Of a stretch of DNA of 64,000 bases, positions 1-9,990 are shown one piece after another. Origin of the DNA: Trema orientale (taxonomy: Eukaryota; Streptophyta; Magnoliopsida; Rosales; Cannabaceae); the NCBI GenBank assembly GCA_002914845.1, contig JXTC01000442.1, positions 175,582-239,581 of the forward strand, read 5' to 3'. The number at the start of each line of letters is the position of its first letter. Position 1 is the stretch's first letter. The translations under genes were made by a program, and so were the position numbers. The notes under the pieces were generated by a model. It was given only the letters and a program-made list of their open reading frames with translations, did not search any database and was not told where the DNA came from.

Positions 1-1158
1 TGAGCCCGACTGGAGAGCTGGGCCAGCGCTCACAGGCACAGCCCAGAAGCTGCTGGCCTGGCACCGAATGGTGCCAGGTGCTCATACGCGCCGAGACGGC
101 GCGTGGGGACCACGCGCCACCTTACGTCGCCGGTACGGAATCACGGCGATGCCACCGTACTCGTCTCATCGTCTTCATTTCGGTGACATGCCTCGTTACT
201 TCCAACTCCGCCATTACGGTGGCGAGTGAGACACACTCTCTCCCGGAGAGAGTGTGATTCAAAATCAGGTTGCTAAATTAGGAAAAAATATTTACAGATA
301 TGATACAAAATTCAAAAAATCATATCTCCGCAAATAAAATTCCAAAAAATACATATTATATATGGTTGGAAAGATAATTTCATGTAGATTCTGGAAAAAT
401 TAAAATCAGGTCCAATCAGGCAACCATGCGATCGGAAAACAGAGTCAAAATTTCGGGTAAAACAATCTTGACTCAAAAAATCTCTCAAACCATGCATCAA
501 ACGATTTCAGATATTTATGATAGAACATATACATAATAATCTACCACATATTAAAAAATCATGACCAAATAATATCCAGAACTATATAAACCAAAAAACA
601 TGGCATATCAAGGTGCTTTCGGTTTAAGAGCTCATGTACCTCCCTCCTTAGCCTTTTTCCAACGGAGAACGGAGCCCACCAACAGCCTCTCTGATACCAA
701 TGTCGGAAGCGTGATTGGCGGTGGTGCCGAATGAATCCTCAAACCTACCGACGGTATAGGAATCGCCTTGGTGCCTCACGTCCGTTGTAGAAAGACTTCT
801 CTTATTTTAATCGCTCGCGGTTAGTGGCGTTACAAGAACAACCACTATAGATTCCACCACTCAAGAGCACTCACTGGAATTCTTTTGGTGGAGAGAGAGA
901 GAGGAGAGAGCGTATTTTTCACTGTACGTTATATATTTTTCAGATTCTCAGATTAATGAATTAATAGGAGAGAGTACGTATCTTTTCTATTCAAATAAGA
1001 ATATTTCCTTATCCCTAAAGAATAGGAAAAAAATTCCTAACTAATAGAGGCCTATCAGATATTCCACTCAAATATCTTATCTGATACGTAATCTAATCCA
1101 ATTTGGGCCATGCACCAACTATGGGCGCCCAATAGGAATTTGGGCCAAAAGTCCAACA
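1..1158 (-). mobile_element. Copia-type LTR retrotransposon fossil, 5' end, cut by window edge
   Basis: Read on the minus strand, an LTR runs from 1158 down to 701. It begins TGTTGGAC and ends CCGACA. One base further on lies TGGTATCAGAG (689-699), the initiator-Met tRNA primer binding site usual in plant Copia elements. The LTR is about 458 bp. Below 688 lies leader and possibly gag sequence, GC-rich at 1-240 and AT-rich at 300-600, with no long open frame. The element continues beyond the left edge, so neither its other LTR nor its target duplication can be checked. It looks broken in the visible part. A short GA-rich stretch at 893-909 lies inside the LTR. Confidence 0.75.
689..699 (-). 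other. Primer binding site of the Copia fossil (tRNA-iMet type)
   Basis: TGGTATCAGAG on the minus strand, one base from the inner LTR end. This is the standard plant Copia primer site, and it fixes the element's orientation. Confidence 0.8.
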
Positions 1159-2059
1159 CAATATATATCTGCCTCATAAGAATATGGTACCCGTAGATAT
1201 CTAGACAAGTGAACAACTAAATATTCATCCCTTTAGATTTCATTTGGGTCATTTCATCCGATATCTGCATGAGCAGTATTCTACACCATGCCGACAAGAA
1301 AAGGAGCAGAAGCTAAAAATTATCTCATATGAGATTCATGACTGATGAGAAATATTGGAAGTAATTAAGACAATGTTTTTCTAAAGCTTGGGAATATTAT
1401 TCTAAAATTTTCCTCCAATATCTAAGAATTTATGAACCATTATTTATTTTGTACGTATATTAGTAGCATAATAAATCATACATGCATGCTCCCTTCATGC
1501 CGGTCAATTCACTAACTTTTACAAAGTATTCACAAGATATCATCTCTACTTCCATAAATTCCGTTGTAAAATTAATTATCATGTCGTGTCCTTGCTATCT
1601 TAACCGACCACGCCACGTGATTTTCAAAGGCGAAATAGTTGACTCAACGATTTTATAACTATATGGTATCTATCTCATAACTAAATTAAATAGCAAAACG
1701 TTTGACTTTGACCCTGGCTTACGCATTTTATTCTAAAAAATGAACCACACACTATGCCATTAACTAACTAATAACTTGTAATCATTTTGAACAATTATGA
1801 TGACAAAAGATCTCTTTGCTCTTCAGAAACATTAATTATGTGTTTGATATCCGCTAATTTGAACTTCTTAATCAGTTTAGATTTTTTTTAACAAATGGAG
1901 TTTGGAATATCGACAAGATCTATTCTATGTTGGGTGACTTTGTGTGCCTAAATAGTAAATATTGTATGAGAAAGAACGTGGTAAAGTTTCCGTGCCCTCC
2001 ACCCCTCCGAAGCTTATATTAGGCGCTCACAATATCCAAAGTCAACTCCCCTTTAGCGC
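1159..2059 (+). promoter_or_regulatory. Upstream region of Kunitz gene 1 with G-box and W-box cluster
   Basis: No gene is visible here. A G-box core CACGTG lies at 1614-1619, and three W-box cores follow within about 75 bp: TTGACT at 1639-1644, TTGACT at 1702-1707 and TTGACC at 1708-1713. W-boxes bind WRKY factors, and Kunitz inhibitors are often wound- or pathogen-induced, so a defence role is a reasonable inference. From about 1755 the sequence is alignable with the promoter of Kunitz gene 2 (from about 5397); the W-box cluster lies outside that shared part. Confidence 0.45.
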
Positions 2060-2067
2060 TATAAATA
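2060..2067 (+). promoter_or_regulatory. TATA box of Kunitz gene 1
   Basis: TATAAATA. The downstream gene copy has the same box in the same relation to its signal-peptide ATG (5884-5891). Its position rules out the upstream in-frame ATG at 1962 as the start. Confidence 0.7.
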
Positions 2068-2117
2068 CAGGCTTTCCTCTCCTTCTATATATGGACAAAC
2101 AAAGTAAGCCACAACAA

Positions 2118-2735
2118 ATGGAAGCAACTAGTTTACTAGCAATATCCTTCCTTCTCCTATATTTCACAGCAAAGCATGCGTCCAGCCTAGCCGATGCTGC
2201 TCCCGCCGCAGTGCTCGACATCTCCGGGAAGAAACTCCAAAAGGGTGTTAATTATCACATCTTGCCAGTCATTCGAGGGAGAGGCGGAGGGCTCACGCTA
2301 GCCGCAACTCGCAATAAAAGCTGCCCACTAGACGTTGTTCAGGAGCAATTTGAGGTATCGAGTGGTCTTCCGCTGACGTTCTCCCCTGTCAACCCCAGGG
2401 AAAGTGTTGTTCGATTGTCCACTGATCTTAACATCAAGTTCTCAGCTGCGACCATCTGTGTTCAGTCAACGGTCTGGAAATTGGATAACTTCAATGAGTT
2501 GCTTGGACAGTGGTTTGTGACAACTGGTGGTGTTGAAGGCAACCCCGGTCATGAAACGATAAGTAACTGGTTTAAGATTGAGAAACATAATGATGATTAC
2601 AAGCTTGTTTTCTGCCCCACCGTTTGTAATTTCTGCAAAGTGTTATGTCGAGATGTTGGTATCTTTATAAAGGATGGGATAAGGAGTCTGGCTTTGAGTG
2701 ATCAACCATTTATTGTCATGTTCAAGAGAGTCTGA
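2118..2735 (+). CDS. Kunitz-type (miraculin-like) protease inhibitor, copy 1
   Basis: Predicted secreted Kunitz (STI, MEROPS I3) protein of 205 aa, the usual family length. Residues 1-26 form a hydrophobic signal peptide, followed by the family signature VLDISGKKLQKGVNYHI at 32-48. Cysteines fall at 69, 114, 166, 170, 173 and 177; the first two and the last cluster fit the disulfides of miraculin-like Kunitz proteins. Members inhibit serine or other proteases in plant defence, but the segment where soybean inhibitor carries its reactive Arg reads PRESVV here, so inhibition is not assured. The frame is open back to 1962, but the TATA box at 2060 makes 2118 the best start; 2091 would leave almost no leader. 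A poly(A) signal AATAAA lies at 2797. No introns, as usual for the family. Tandem paralogue of the gene at 5940. Confidence 0.93.
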   Translation: MEATSLLAISFLLLYFTAKHASSLADAAPAAVLDISGKKLQKGVNYHILPVIRGRGGGLTLAATRNKSCPLDVVQEQFEVSSGLPLTFSPVNPRESVVRLSTDLNIKFSAATICVQSTVWKLDNFNELLGQWFVTTGGVEGNPGHETISNWFKIEKHNDDYKLVFCPTVCNFCKVLCRDVGIFIKDGIRSLALSDQPFIVMFKRV

Positions 2736-2796
2736 GTACAATGATCAGATCAGAAGCTTTTTCTTTTTTTTCTTTTTTTTTTTTTGAACTAATATC

Positions 2797-2802
2797 AATA
2801 AA
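2797..2802 (+). terminator. Poly(A) signal of Kunitz gene 1
   Basis: AATAAA 62 bases after the stop codon, just past a T-rich stretch (2760-2785). Confidence 0.5.
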
Positions 2803-2819
2803 TGATGATCCTCTTTTGT

Positions 2820-3335
2820 ATTTCAAATATGGATTTAATTGGATAACGTTGTTCGACATGGCTGCAAACCTTTATAACATATATGGTTTTGGTGTTTTGA
2901 TTGAACTCTTTTTCACTTGAATTCCTCTATTTGCTGTACTGTATTGGTTCTGTAATGATCCATTTTAGGATATAGTACAAAAAGTCAAACTACAACCAGA
3001 AAGTAATTTCTACATTGAGTATTTTTCGAGGAAAAATTTGAGTTTCTAGTTGAAGAAACATTCTACATCCACTACAATCAACCCAGTCTAAGGTACCAAG
3101 AGACTTTTGTAAAATAAATATTAGAGTGCTTAATTTGCACACAATGTAGGATTGAAATCCTCTGTGTTACCACGTAGTACTAAAAACAGGTGATAAGGGT
3201 GACCAATTAAGGGATAGTTTGGTCTCTTTTTTTAAAACTTTTTTTTTTTTTTTTGGGGCCTTGCATCCTCTACCTCTTCCTTTCTTGCCCCCAGATTTGG
3301 GTTTTTTTTTTGCAAAATATACCTTTGCCCAAGGA
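2820..3335. other. Intergenic, 3' flank of Kunitz gene 1
   Basis: No gene seen. The first 180 bases are alignable with the 3' flank of Kunitz gene 2 (from about 6655), showing that the duplication unit includes downstream sequence. A T homopolymer lies at 3240-3254. Confidence 0.5.
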
Positions 3336-4075
3336 TGAAAATATCGGTATCGATGGAAATATCGTTACTCCGATTTTAGGGAAATATCAAGTATAATATC
3401 GATATCAACAAAAATTTCTGAAAAAATCACGGAAATCACAAGTAATTGCCTAAAATTATAGAATGTTTTAATAAAACTTTAGAAAATGCTAAATCATCGA
3501 ATAATTCACTAATAAATTAGCTTTTTTACCAAAAAAAAAAAAAAAAGCATATATGTTGCTTATGTTGCACGATATTTTTCAATAATTAATGTAATATTTA
3601 ACAATAATTGAAAAACATCTTCACGAATATATTAGTATAAAAATATTTAACAATATTTTACATTTATTCGTAATAATAAGATAACATTAATACCAAAATA
3701 AATTTCTAGGGTTTTTGAAAGTATTAGAAGTACGATCTTAACCTAAAAATATTGGTACTTCGAAATAGAGTTTGAGTATATTTACATGTAATTATTAACA
3801 TGCCATATATAGTTTTGATAATCTCTTCTCTTAGATTCTTTTCTTTATTTCTTTCATTTTTCCCCCTTTTCGAAAGTATATTTGTCGTGTATATGTTATA
3901 CTTGAACTAATTATGGGGAAAACAAATGTCAAAAATAAGTTTTTGTTTAATAAATTACGAATTTACTAAATTACCAATATATCTCTGATCTTTCTTTGAT
4001 TTTACTGATATTTCCACGATTTTTCGCAGCTTTGTGAACAAATTTTCCAGTAGTAATATCGATAAATGGTTTTAT
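3336..4075. repeat. AT-rich dispersed repeat with inverted ATCGATATC-containing ends
   Basis: The left part (3336-3440) has repeated ATATCG/ATCGATATC words followed by AAAAATCACGG. The right part read in reverse (4070 down to 3960) gives a similar order: ATCGATATTAC, then AAAAATCGTGGAAATATC. This suggests a decayed inverted-repeat DNA transposon of about 0.74 kb. No coding capacity and no clean target duplication was found. Confidence 0.4.
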
Positions 4076-5390
4076 AAATAATATTTAATTTTTGTAGGTT
4101 TTTTTTTTTAAAGTTTTGTTCTTTTAACTATTTATTTTAATCATTTTTAAATTTAAATTAAGTACTAAAATATATATTTTTAAACTTTAAAATGATGTTT
4201 TGGTAAACTCAATGGTTAAAATCGGTGTTTGATCCAAATAAGGTATAAATTTGTTATAAGTTTCAAATTTAGAGGTAAATGTTAATAACAACTAAAACAT
4301 AAGGTATAAATTGAACAAACAATCAAAATACAAGGTATAAAAATGTAATTAACCCAATTTTTATTTATGAAATGTATATCGTGATATATATTTTATGTAT
4401 AAAGTACTTTTGGTTTACATTTCTCCCAAAACAGGTACAAAAATAGGTATTACTAGAAAATAGGTATTCATGAAAATGTGCTTAATAAAATGGGTATATA
4501 TACTTTCTCCCTTTAAAATTCCTGGCTTAATTCGGGGCATTTATTTTTAATTTTTAGTGACTTTTTCGAGTTTTCAGGCCTTTTAGATCGAGCTTCGAGT
4601 TTGGATTTCAAGTTCAAGCTTAGAACTAGACTTCGGGCCACTTCATATAAAAACAATATTAAGCCTAAGACCGACCCTAAGAATAATCGGGTTTGAGTTG
4701 GACTCATACGTTATTAGGCTTAGGTCAAGTTCGAGTTAGGTATTTTCGGGCTAGCCCATCAGATTTTGGTCATTCAGGCTCTTTTTACACTCTTAACACA
4801 CACTATGCCGAGATGCAAAGTGGATCAGGCCGGTCCGGTCTAAACCCTCATAAAATGTGGGTCAGACTGGCTCGACTCTTATTCCTATTAAGGAACCTGG
4901 CATGGCTTACAAGCTCAGCTCACATTTTATGCGTGCTTAAGTGGGTCGTGCCTATGCGGGTCGAATATGAGCATATACGGGCCAAAATGCAGGCCTAATT
5001 TTGTTGTTCTTTTGTACCTTAATATTTTTAAAATTTATTAAGCACTACTATTTAATAGTGATTATATTATCCTTTGTTTTTTGTTGGATTAAAATATATA
5101 AAAAAAAACATATTCATATTATTTTAAAATCTGAGTAAATTAAAAAAAAAATAGCATTGAAAGCATAAAAATGAAAATATTTAATTAAAAAATATATTTT
5201 AAATTATATATAAAATGACTAAATGCGGTTTTAATATGTAGGCTTGGCCGATTGGCCTATTGCTAATGTCCAACCCAACTATATTAATGGGCTAGCCCAA
5301 TTTTATATTAATGTAGTCCGGGACAAACCGATATTGTGTTTTTTCTTCAGAATGTGAGCCTATCCACAAAGTCTGGCGCACGGTGATATC
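4076..5390. repeat. Intergenic, probably decayed repeats; AGCCCGA-type motif sequence
   Basis: No gene seen. Segments at 4520-4990 and 5240-5340 are rich in GGGCTAGCCC, CGGGCTT and GGTCGAAT-like words, which recall short plant hAT-type non-autonomous elements. Open frames here (4513-4707, 4693-4998) resemble no protein I know and are treated as chance. Confidence 0.3.
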
Positions 5391-5482
5391 TCTTCTATGC
5401 CATTAACTTAGTAGTAAATTGTTTTTATTTTGAACTAGTAGGATGACCAAGTTTCTTTTCTTCAGAAACATCAATAAATTAG

Positions 5483-5802
5483 GTGTTTAATATCTGCTAA
5501 ATTGAACTTTCCTGATTAGTTTAGATTTTTTAGCAAATGAAGTTTTGATTTGGACCAGACAGTATATTCTATACTGGCTGACATGAATAAGTGTTTAATA
5601 TCTGCGTAATTGAACTTTCCTAATTATTTTAGATTTTTTTAGAAAATGTTCGGATTTGGATCAGATTTAGTATTCCATACTGGGTGACATTAATTAAGTG
5701 TTTAATATCTGCTATTAGAACTTTTTAATTAGTTTAGATAACTAGCAAATGGAGTTTCGGATTTGGACCATATCTATTCTATATTTAGGGACTTCCTGTG
5801 CC
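5483..5802 (+). repeat. Three tandem copies of a ~107-bp promoter unit upstream of Kunitz gene 2
   Basis: The landmark GTGTTTAATATCTGC recurs at 5483, 5591 and 5698, spacing 108 and 107 bp. Each copy continues through TTAGATTTTTT, AGCAAATG and GGATTTGGACC-like words to a TATTCTATACTGGGTGACAT-like end. Kunitz gene 1 has a single copy (from about 1840 to 1945). The amplification therefore lies in gene 2's promoter, immediately upstream of its TATA box. Confidence 0.85.
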
Positions 5803-5883
5803 TTAATGCATTGAAACAGCGTGCTGAAGCTTCCACTCCAAAGCTTAAGTGTCCTCATTTAACTTTAAACTCACAATTAGCTC

Positions 5884-5891
5884 TATAAATA
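5884..5891 (+). promoter_or_regulatory. TATA box of Kunitz gene 2
   Basis: TATAAATA, 56 bases before the chosen ATG; it matches the box of copy 1. Confidence 0.7.
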
Positions 5892-5939
5892 CAAGCTCCT
5901 TTTATGCCATTTATGGAAAAACACAGTAATGCAAGAGCA

Positions 5940-6572
5940 ATGGAAGTTACTGGTTTGCTAACAACATTGTCGTTCCTTCTCTTATGTTTCACAGCAAAGC
6001 ATAGGCCTAGCCTAGCCAATGCTGCTCCTGCCGCAGTGCTCGACAGCTCTGGGAAGGAACTCCAAAAGGGTGTTCATTATCACATCATGCCAGCCATTCG
6101 AGGTAGCGGTGGAGGGATTGGAATGGCCGTTACTCGTCAAAGTAAAAGATGCCCTCTTGACATTATTCAGAAAGAACTTGATGGAACGAGCGGCATTCCA
6201 CTGACTTTTTGGCCTGTTAACCCCAATGACACTGTTGTTCGTTTGTCCACTGATCTTAACATCAAGTTCCCAGGTGTGACTCTCTGTTTTCAGTCCACGG
6301 TCTGGAAATTGGATAGCTACGACCCATTGCTTGGACACTGGTTTGTGACAACTAATGGTGTTATGGGCAGCCCCGGTCCTGGAACGATAGACAACTGGTT
6401 TAAGATTGAGAAACATAGTGACGATTACAAGCTTGTCTTATGTCCCACGGTTTGTAGTTTCTGCCAATTTTTATGTCAAGATGTTGGTATCGTTACAGTG
6501 GGTTCGAAAAGGGCTCTGGCTCTGAGTAATGAACCATATCTTATTATGTTCGAGAGAGCCTCAGTAGATTGA
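5940..6572 (+). CDS. Kunitz-type (miraculin-like) protease inhibitor, copy 2
   Basis: Tandem paralogue of the gene at 2118, 210 aa, intronless. Signal peptide at about residues 1-28 and Kunitz signature VLDSSGKELQKGVHYHI at 33-49. Mature cysteines at 71, 116, 168, 172, 175 and 179 are in the same pattern as copy 1. The loop corresponding to the reactive site reads PNDTVV instead of PRESVV, so the pair differs where specificity is normally set. The C-terminus is extended by a few residues (ASVD). Two in-frame ATGs lie upstream (5904, 5913) but only 20-30 bases after the TATA box; 5940 begins the signal peptide in the same way as copy 1. A poly(A) signal lies at 6630. The antisense open frame across 6012-6416 is a shadow. 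Likely extracellular or vacuolar defence protein, by family. Confidence 0.93.
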   Translation: MEVTGLLTTLSFLLLCFTAKHRPSLANAAPAAVLDSSGKELQKGVHYHIMPAIRGSGGGIGMAVTRQSKRCPLDIIQKELDGTSGIPLTFWPVNPNDTVVRLSTDLNIKFPGVTLCFQSTVWKLDSYDPLLGHWFVTTNGVMGSPGPGTIDNWFKIEKHSDDYKLVLCPTVCSFCQFLCQDVGIVTVGSKRALALSNEPYLIMFERASVD

Positions 6573-6629
6573 TCACATAAGAAACTGAAACTGAAACAGA
6601 ATTTTTCTTCCATGTAATGAACTAATGTG

Positions 6630-6635
6630 AATAAA
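6630..6635 (+). terminator. Poly(A) signal of Kunitz gene 2
   Basis: AATAAA about 58 bases after the stop codon. Confidence 0.5.
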
Positions 6636-6639
6636 AGAG

Positions 6640-7586
6640 ATGGTCCTATATTTATATTTTAAATGAGGATTAAGAGATTTGGACGAGTGTTGTTCAACTT
6701 GGCTACAAACCCTATAACCTATATGGAGTTTTCTGTACTATTGTTTTGGTCATGGTTTTGGTGTCTTGATTGCTTAGTAATACGTTTTCATCCAAATTGT
6801 TTCGATTGAATTCCTCTATTTGCAGTATTGTTAATTGGTTTCTGTCCTGATCCGTTTTAGGATAGAACAGAGAAAGTCAACGAACAGCCAGCAAGTAAAT
6901 TCTGCATTTAAGTATTTTTCAAGGAAACATTTGAGTATCTAGCTACTTTGAAAAACATTCTGCAACCCAAGGTACCACCGGGGTCGACAGAATATGATAC
7001 TAATTTGGTAAAATTTTTCGAGTTCTTAATTTGCAGGAATGAAGCAATAATTTTGTTCGAGTATCTTACCTATATTCATTGCTAATTACAGCAGTGTATC
7101 AAGCTGGCGTCCGCAACTGATTATTTTAGCTACTTCAATCATAAGGCATTGTCCAGCTGGTTCTGAATTTGAGCGGGTAACTATATCAGTTTAGAGGTCC
7201 AACTCAGGGCCTGACAGAGGGAGCTAGTACAAACCCATTTCTCGTTTTAAAGACTCAGGTTTTTCCATAGAGATCTCGGGCTAATAGTTAGAGAACTTGT
7301 TTAATTGATTGTCAAAAAGATTCATAGAAGAGAGTTCATTTAGTATGGTATGGCCGAAACTTGAATGTAACCAAGTTCATCACAATTACATTAACAAAAA
7401 TATGTCTTAATCTAGAGAATACAAGCACACCAAGTTGCTGATTACTTACAAGGCTATTCAAAATTGAAGATCACAAAAATGTATTGTGTCACTATGAAAG
7501 GAGCTTTTTCTTTTGCTCTACTTCACAAACACACAGGCCTATTATCTATGAAGTTCCACACTTTGACTTATGAACCTCTAAATCTA
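6640..7586. other. Intergenic between Kunitz gene 2 and the GEM-like gene
   Basis: No gene seen. The first ~340 bases still resemble the 3' flank of Kunitz gene 1. The part nearest 7586 is presumably 3' UTR of the minus-strand GEM-like gene. Confidence 0.5.
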
Positions 7587-8790
7587 TCAAATTTGGTTGG
7601 CCATATTAAGGGCCTTTTCCAGATTCATGTAAGCTTTCTCATAACGCAAGAATCCCATAAACCAGAATTCATAGTTATCATCAGTAACTATTTCGATGTA
7701 CTTCTGTGCTGGCTTGTTAACATTCTCACTTTGGTTGGCTACTTTAATTTTCTTCACTGGTATCACAACCTGTTAAAAACAGACGTAAAAGAAATAAATG
7801 GTATCTAATCAGTTGGTAGGTTATTAGAATAGCTAAGCTTCAAATGAATCTAACTACTGCACTTAAACTTGGTCAAAGTTGTGGATCCCACATAAACAAC
7901 TCCACAACACAATTTCTTATTTTTTCAAAAAATATTTCACAGATTAGTTAAGGAAGTTAAGTTTGATAAAACATGTTTTTTCTTCTTAATTCATTTTTGG
8001 TTTGGATATTAATCCCGTCATAGTAGTTGTGGTTATAAGGAAAACATACTTCAATCTTAAGAAAAACATACTTCACTCTTAACAGATCAACTAAGAGTAT
8101 ACATTTGTTAATCCGGTGGTTGATATATCTTCACAATGGGTTCTCAATTTTCCAGATACAAGTCCATATGGTTGACCGGATAAAATACTTAAATATAAAG
8201 GAAAATAAATTTTTATTAACAAATATCTAACTTCTTAAATAGATAAGTTATGCAAAGAACTATTATTCAGCTTACCCTATAAGGTGTTCTAATCAATTCT
8301 CCACTTGCAGATTGAAAAGTAACAGATCTTTCACTGCAGAAGGCAACTTTTTCAGTAGAAATAAAGAGGAGCCCAGCTATTGGACCACCTGTTGTTGATA
8401 AATAACACTGTGAAGCTTTCAAGAGCTCTTCTCCCTCCTTCACACCAAATATCTGTTTAAATACATTCCTTCTTCCACCTTCTTTGAGAACTTTTGCCCC
8501 CAAGCTCAGCTTCCCCTTGATAGTCTCAGACAACTTAGACCCAAGTTTCACTGACATTTCATAATAAGAAAAGTCAACCACCCAAAATTTTTGACCACGT
8601 TTTTGCTCTGATTTTGGAAAGAGTTACATATATATATATATATATCCTTGTGAGAAAGCTATGCTTACCATGATCTCGAATCCGGTATGTGAAACTTCCA
8701 CTTTTCCTCCCAAACTTTTTCCTCTGACCCTTCTTTGATTCTCCTTCATCTACCCTTCCAAGAAAAATTTGCCCATCACTGTATTATATC

Positions 8791-8831
<41 letters not shown>

Positions 8832-8994
8832 TACTGGTATTGAAAGAAGAAGAGCCATCTGAAGAAGATGGACTTTGGCACAAGCTGACCGGTGCAGATA
8901 GAGAAGAAGTAGGCCTCTCAGGAGTTGTGTCATATGAGTGACTGGGTGGACTAGTACTACTTCCATTGAACTGATCTGCAAACTGGTAACCCAT
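7587..8994 (-). CDS. GEM-like GRAM-domain protein, four exons, exon 1 junction out of frame by one base
   Basis: Minus-strand gene of the GEM (GLABRA2 expression modulator)-like family: small plant GRAM-domain proteins, some ABA-responsive. Exons: 8994-8835 (Ser/Pro-rich N-terminus starting MGYQFADQ), 8778-8669 (basic stretch ending RIRDH), 8607-8276 (VKLGSKLSETIKGKLSLG and the first half of the GRAM domain, FKQIFGVKEGEELLKASQCY), and 7769-7587 (rest of GRAM: KIKVANQSENVNKPAQKY, ending MANQI). Junctions 2-3 and 3-4 have GT..AG borders and agree in phase. Junction 1-2 does not. The only good donor (GTAAGT, 8834-8829) leaves phase 1, while the acceptor at 8779-8781 needs phase 2, so the coding sum is 785 nt, one short of a whole frame. 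A lost G before the donor would explain it. Either an assembly error, an unseen splice site or a recent null. The family assignment is firm; whether the gene is intact is not. Confidence 0.85.
8792..8827. repeat. (GA)n microsatellite in GEM-like intron 1
   Basis: About 18 AG units. On the gene's strand it is a CT tract just upstream of the exon 2 acceptor, so it probably serves as part of the polypyrimidine tract. Confidence 0.95.
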
Positions 8995-9700
8995 TTTGTT
9001 TTCAGTTTTCTGATCAGAAACTTCTCTACAAAAGCCTGGAGCCTTTTTTTTTTTTTTTGCTTTTCTGAGTCAGTACTAATTGGATGAAGAAATTAGCTAG
9101 GCTCTATTTAAATTGCTTGGTTATTAATTTAGAATCACTTAGTGTCCACGTCAGAGTCGACCTTACGCATACGAAAATGTTTAAATGATGTGACGCGTGG
9201 AAAAAAAACTAAATGAAACTGAATATATTATAGAAGCAAGGACTAGAACTTCAAAGATTCCTTTGTTTTTGTTGATCAACTTTATGAATAGAGAGTTGGA
9301 TTCTAGACGATGGCGCAATTTCGTGGCATGTCCCCATTAGGAAGGTCCTTTCCAAGTTCAGAAGTCAAGAAAAGGTGGCTACATTTTGTGACATATTAGG
9401 AGACGATTTCAAGGTAAATATCCTAAATATTATTATAATGGTGGAAAGAAAATGTTGGTTTCCCTTAAAATAACAAAATAAAAAATGTTGGTTTTTTGAA
9501 ATGAAACACATATATGGGTAATTTGACTGAAATAACTGGGGTAATGACTAGTACTTCCCCAACAAGAAAGTGTTCGTACTTCGTGTTTGTGTCAAGAGTG
9601 TAGATTAGTATTCATTGTAATCTTCATATTATTTACTAAATTGTTAGAAAATTGCACCACCCTGCCAATTGTATGTCGAAAGTCTATTTAATCACCATTA
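8995..9700. other. Upstream region of GEM-like gene and intergenic
   Basis: No gene seen. The first ~130 bases are presumably promoter and leader of the minus-strand GEM-like gene. A T homopolymer lies at 9045-9058. ACGCGT-like and GACGTG-like words near 9140-9200 may be regulatory, but nothing firm can be said. Confidence 0.35.
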
Positions 9701-9714
9701 CAAAATACGGGCAT

Positions 9715-9990
9715 TTGAATTTTTTATTTTTATTTTTTTACAAAATTTGATTTTATATAGTAAAATTTCAAAAAGAAAAAAAAAACCGCACTATAAAATA
9801 TTTTGAAAAATTATGAATCAATCTAGAAAAATACAACTTTTCAAACTATTTATAAAAGTACTATTTTTTTACAAATTGATTAGAAACTTAAGGTAACCAG
9901 TCAAGTTACTTGAGAAAACTAGACTAGTTGCCTCAGATAACTTGATTGATTACAACAAGAAACCTGATTGGCTACCTTGAGTACTACATC
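9715..9990 (-). repeat. Partial copy of hairpin repeat family B
   Basis: Read in reverse, this shows the same order of words as 20918-21345 and 50845-51215: GGTAACCAGTCAAGTTAC core, CTAGAAAAATA, TTTTGAAAAATT, and a Gly-Thr-Asn-like GGTAACC/GGTTACC palindrome. It ends abruptly against the Gypsy fragment at about 9995. Confidence 0.55.

Noticed and set aside
1962-2117. Longer N-terminus for Kunitz copy 1
   Set aside because: The ATG lies upstream of the TATA box and would push the signal peptide inward; copy 2 has no such extension.
6012-6416. 134-aa antisense frame across Kunitz copy 2
   Set aside because: Shadow of the conserved sense gene; no similarity of its own.
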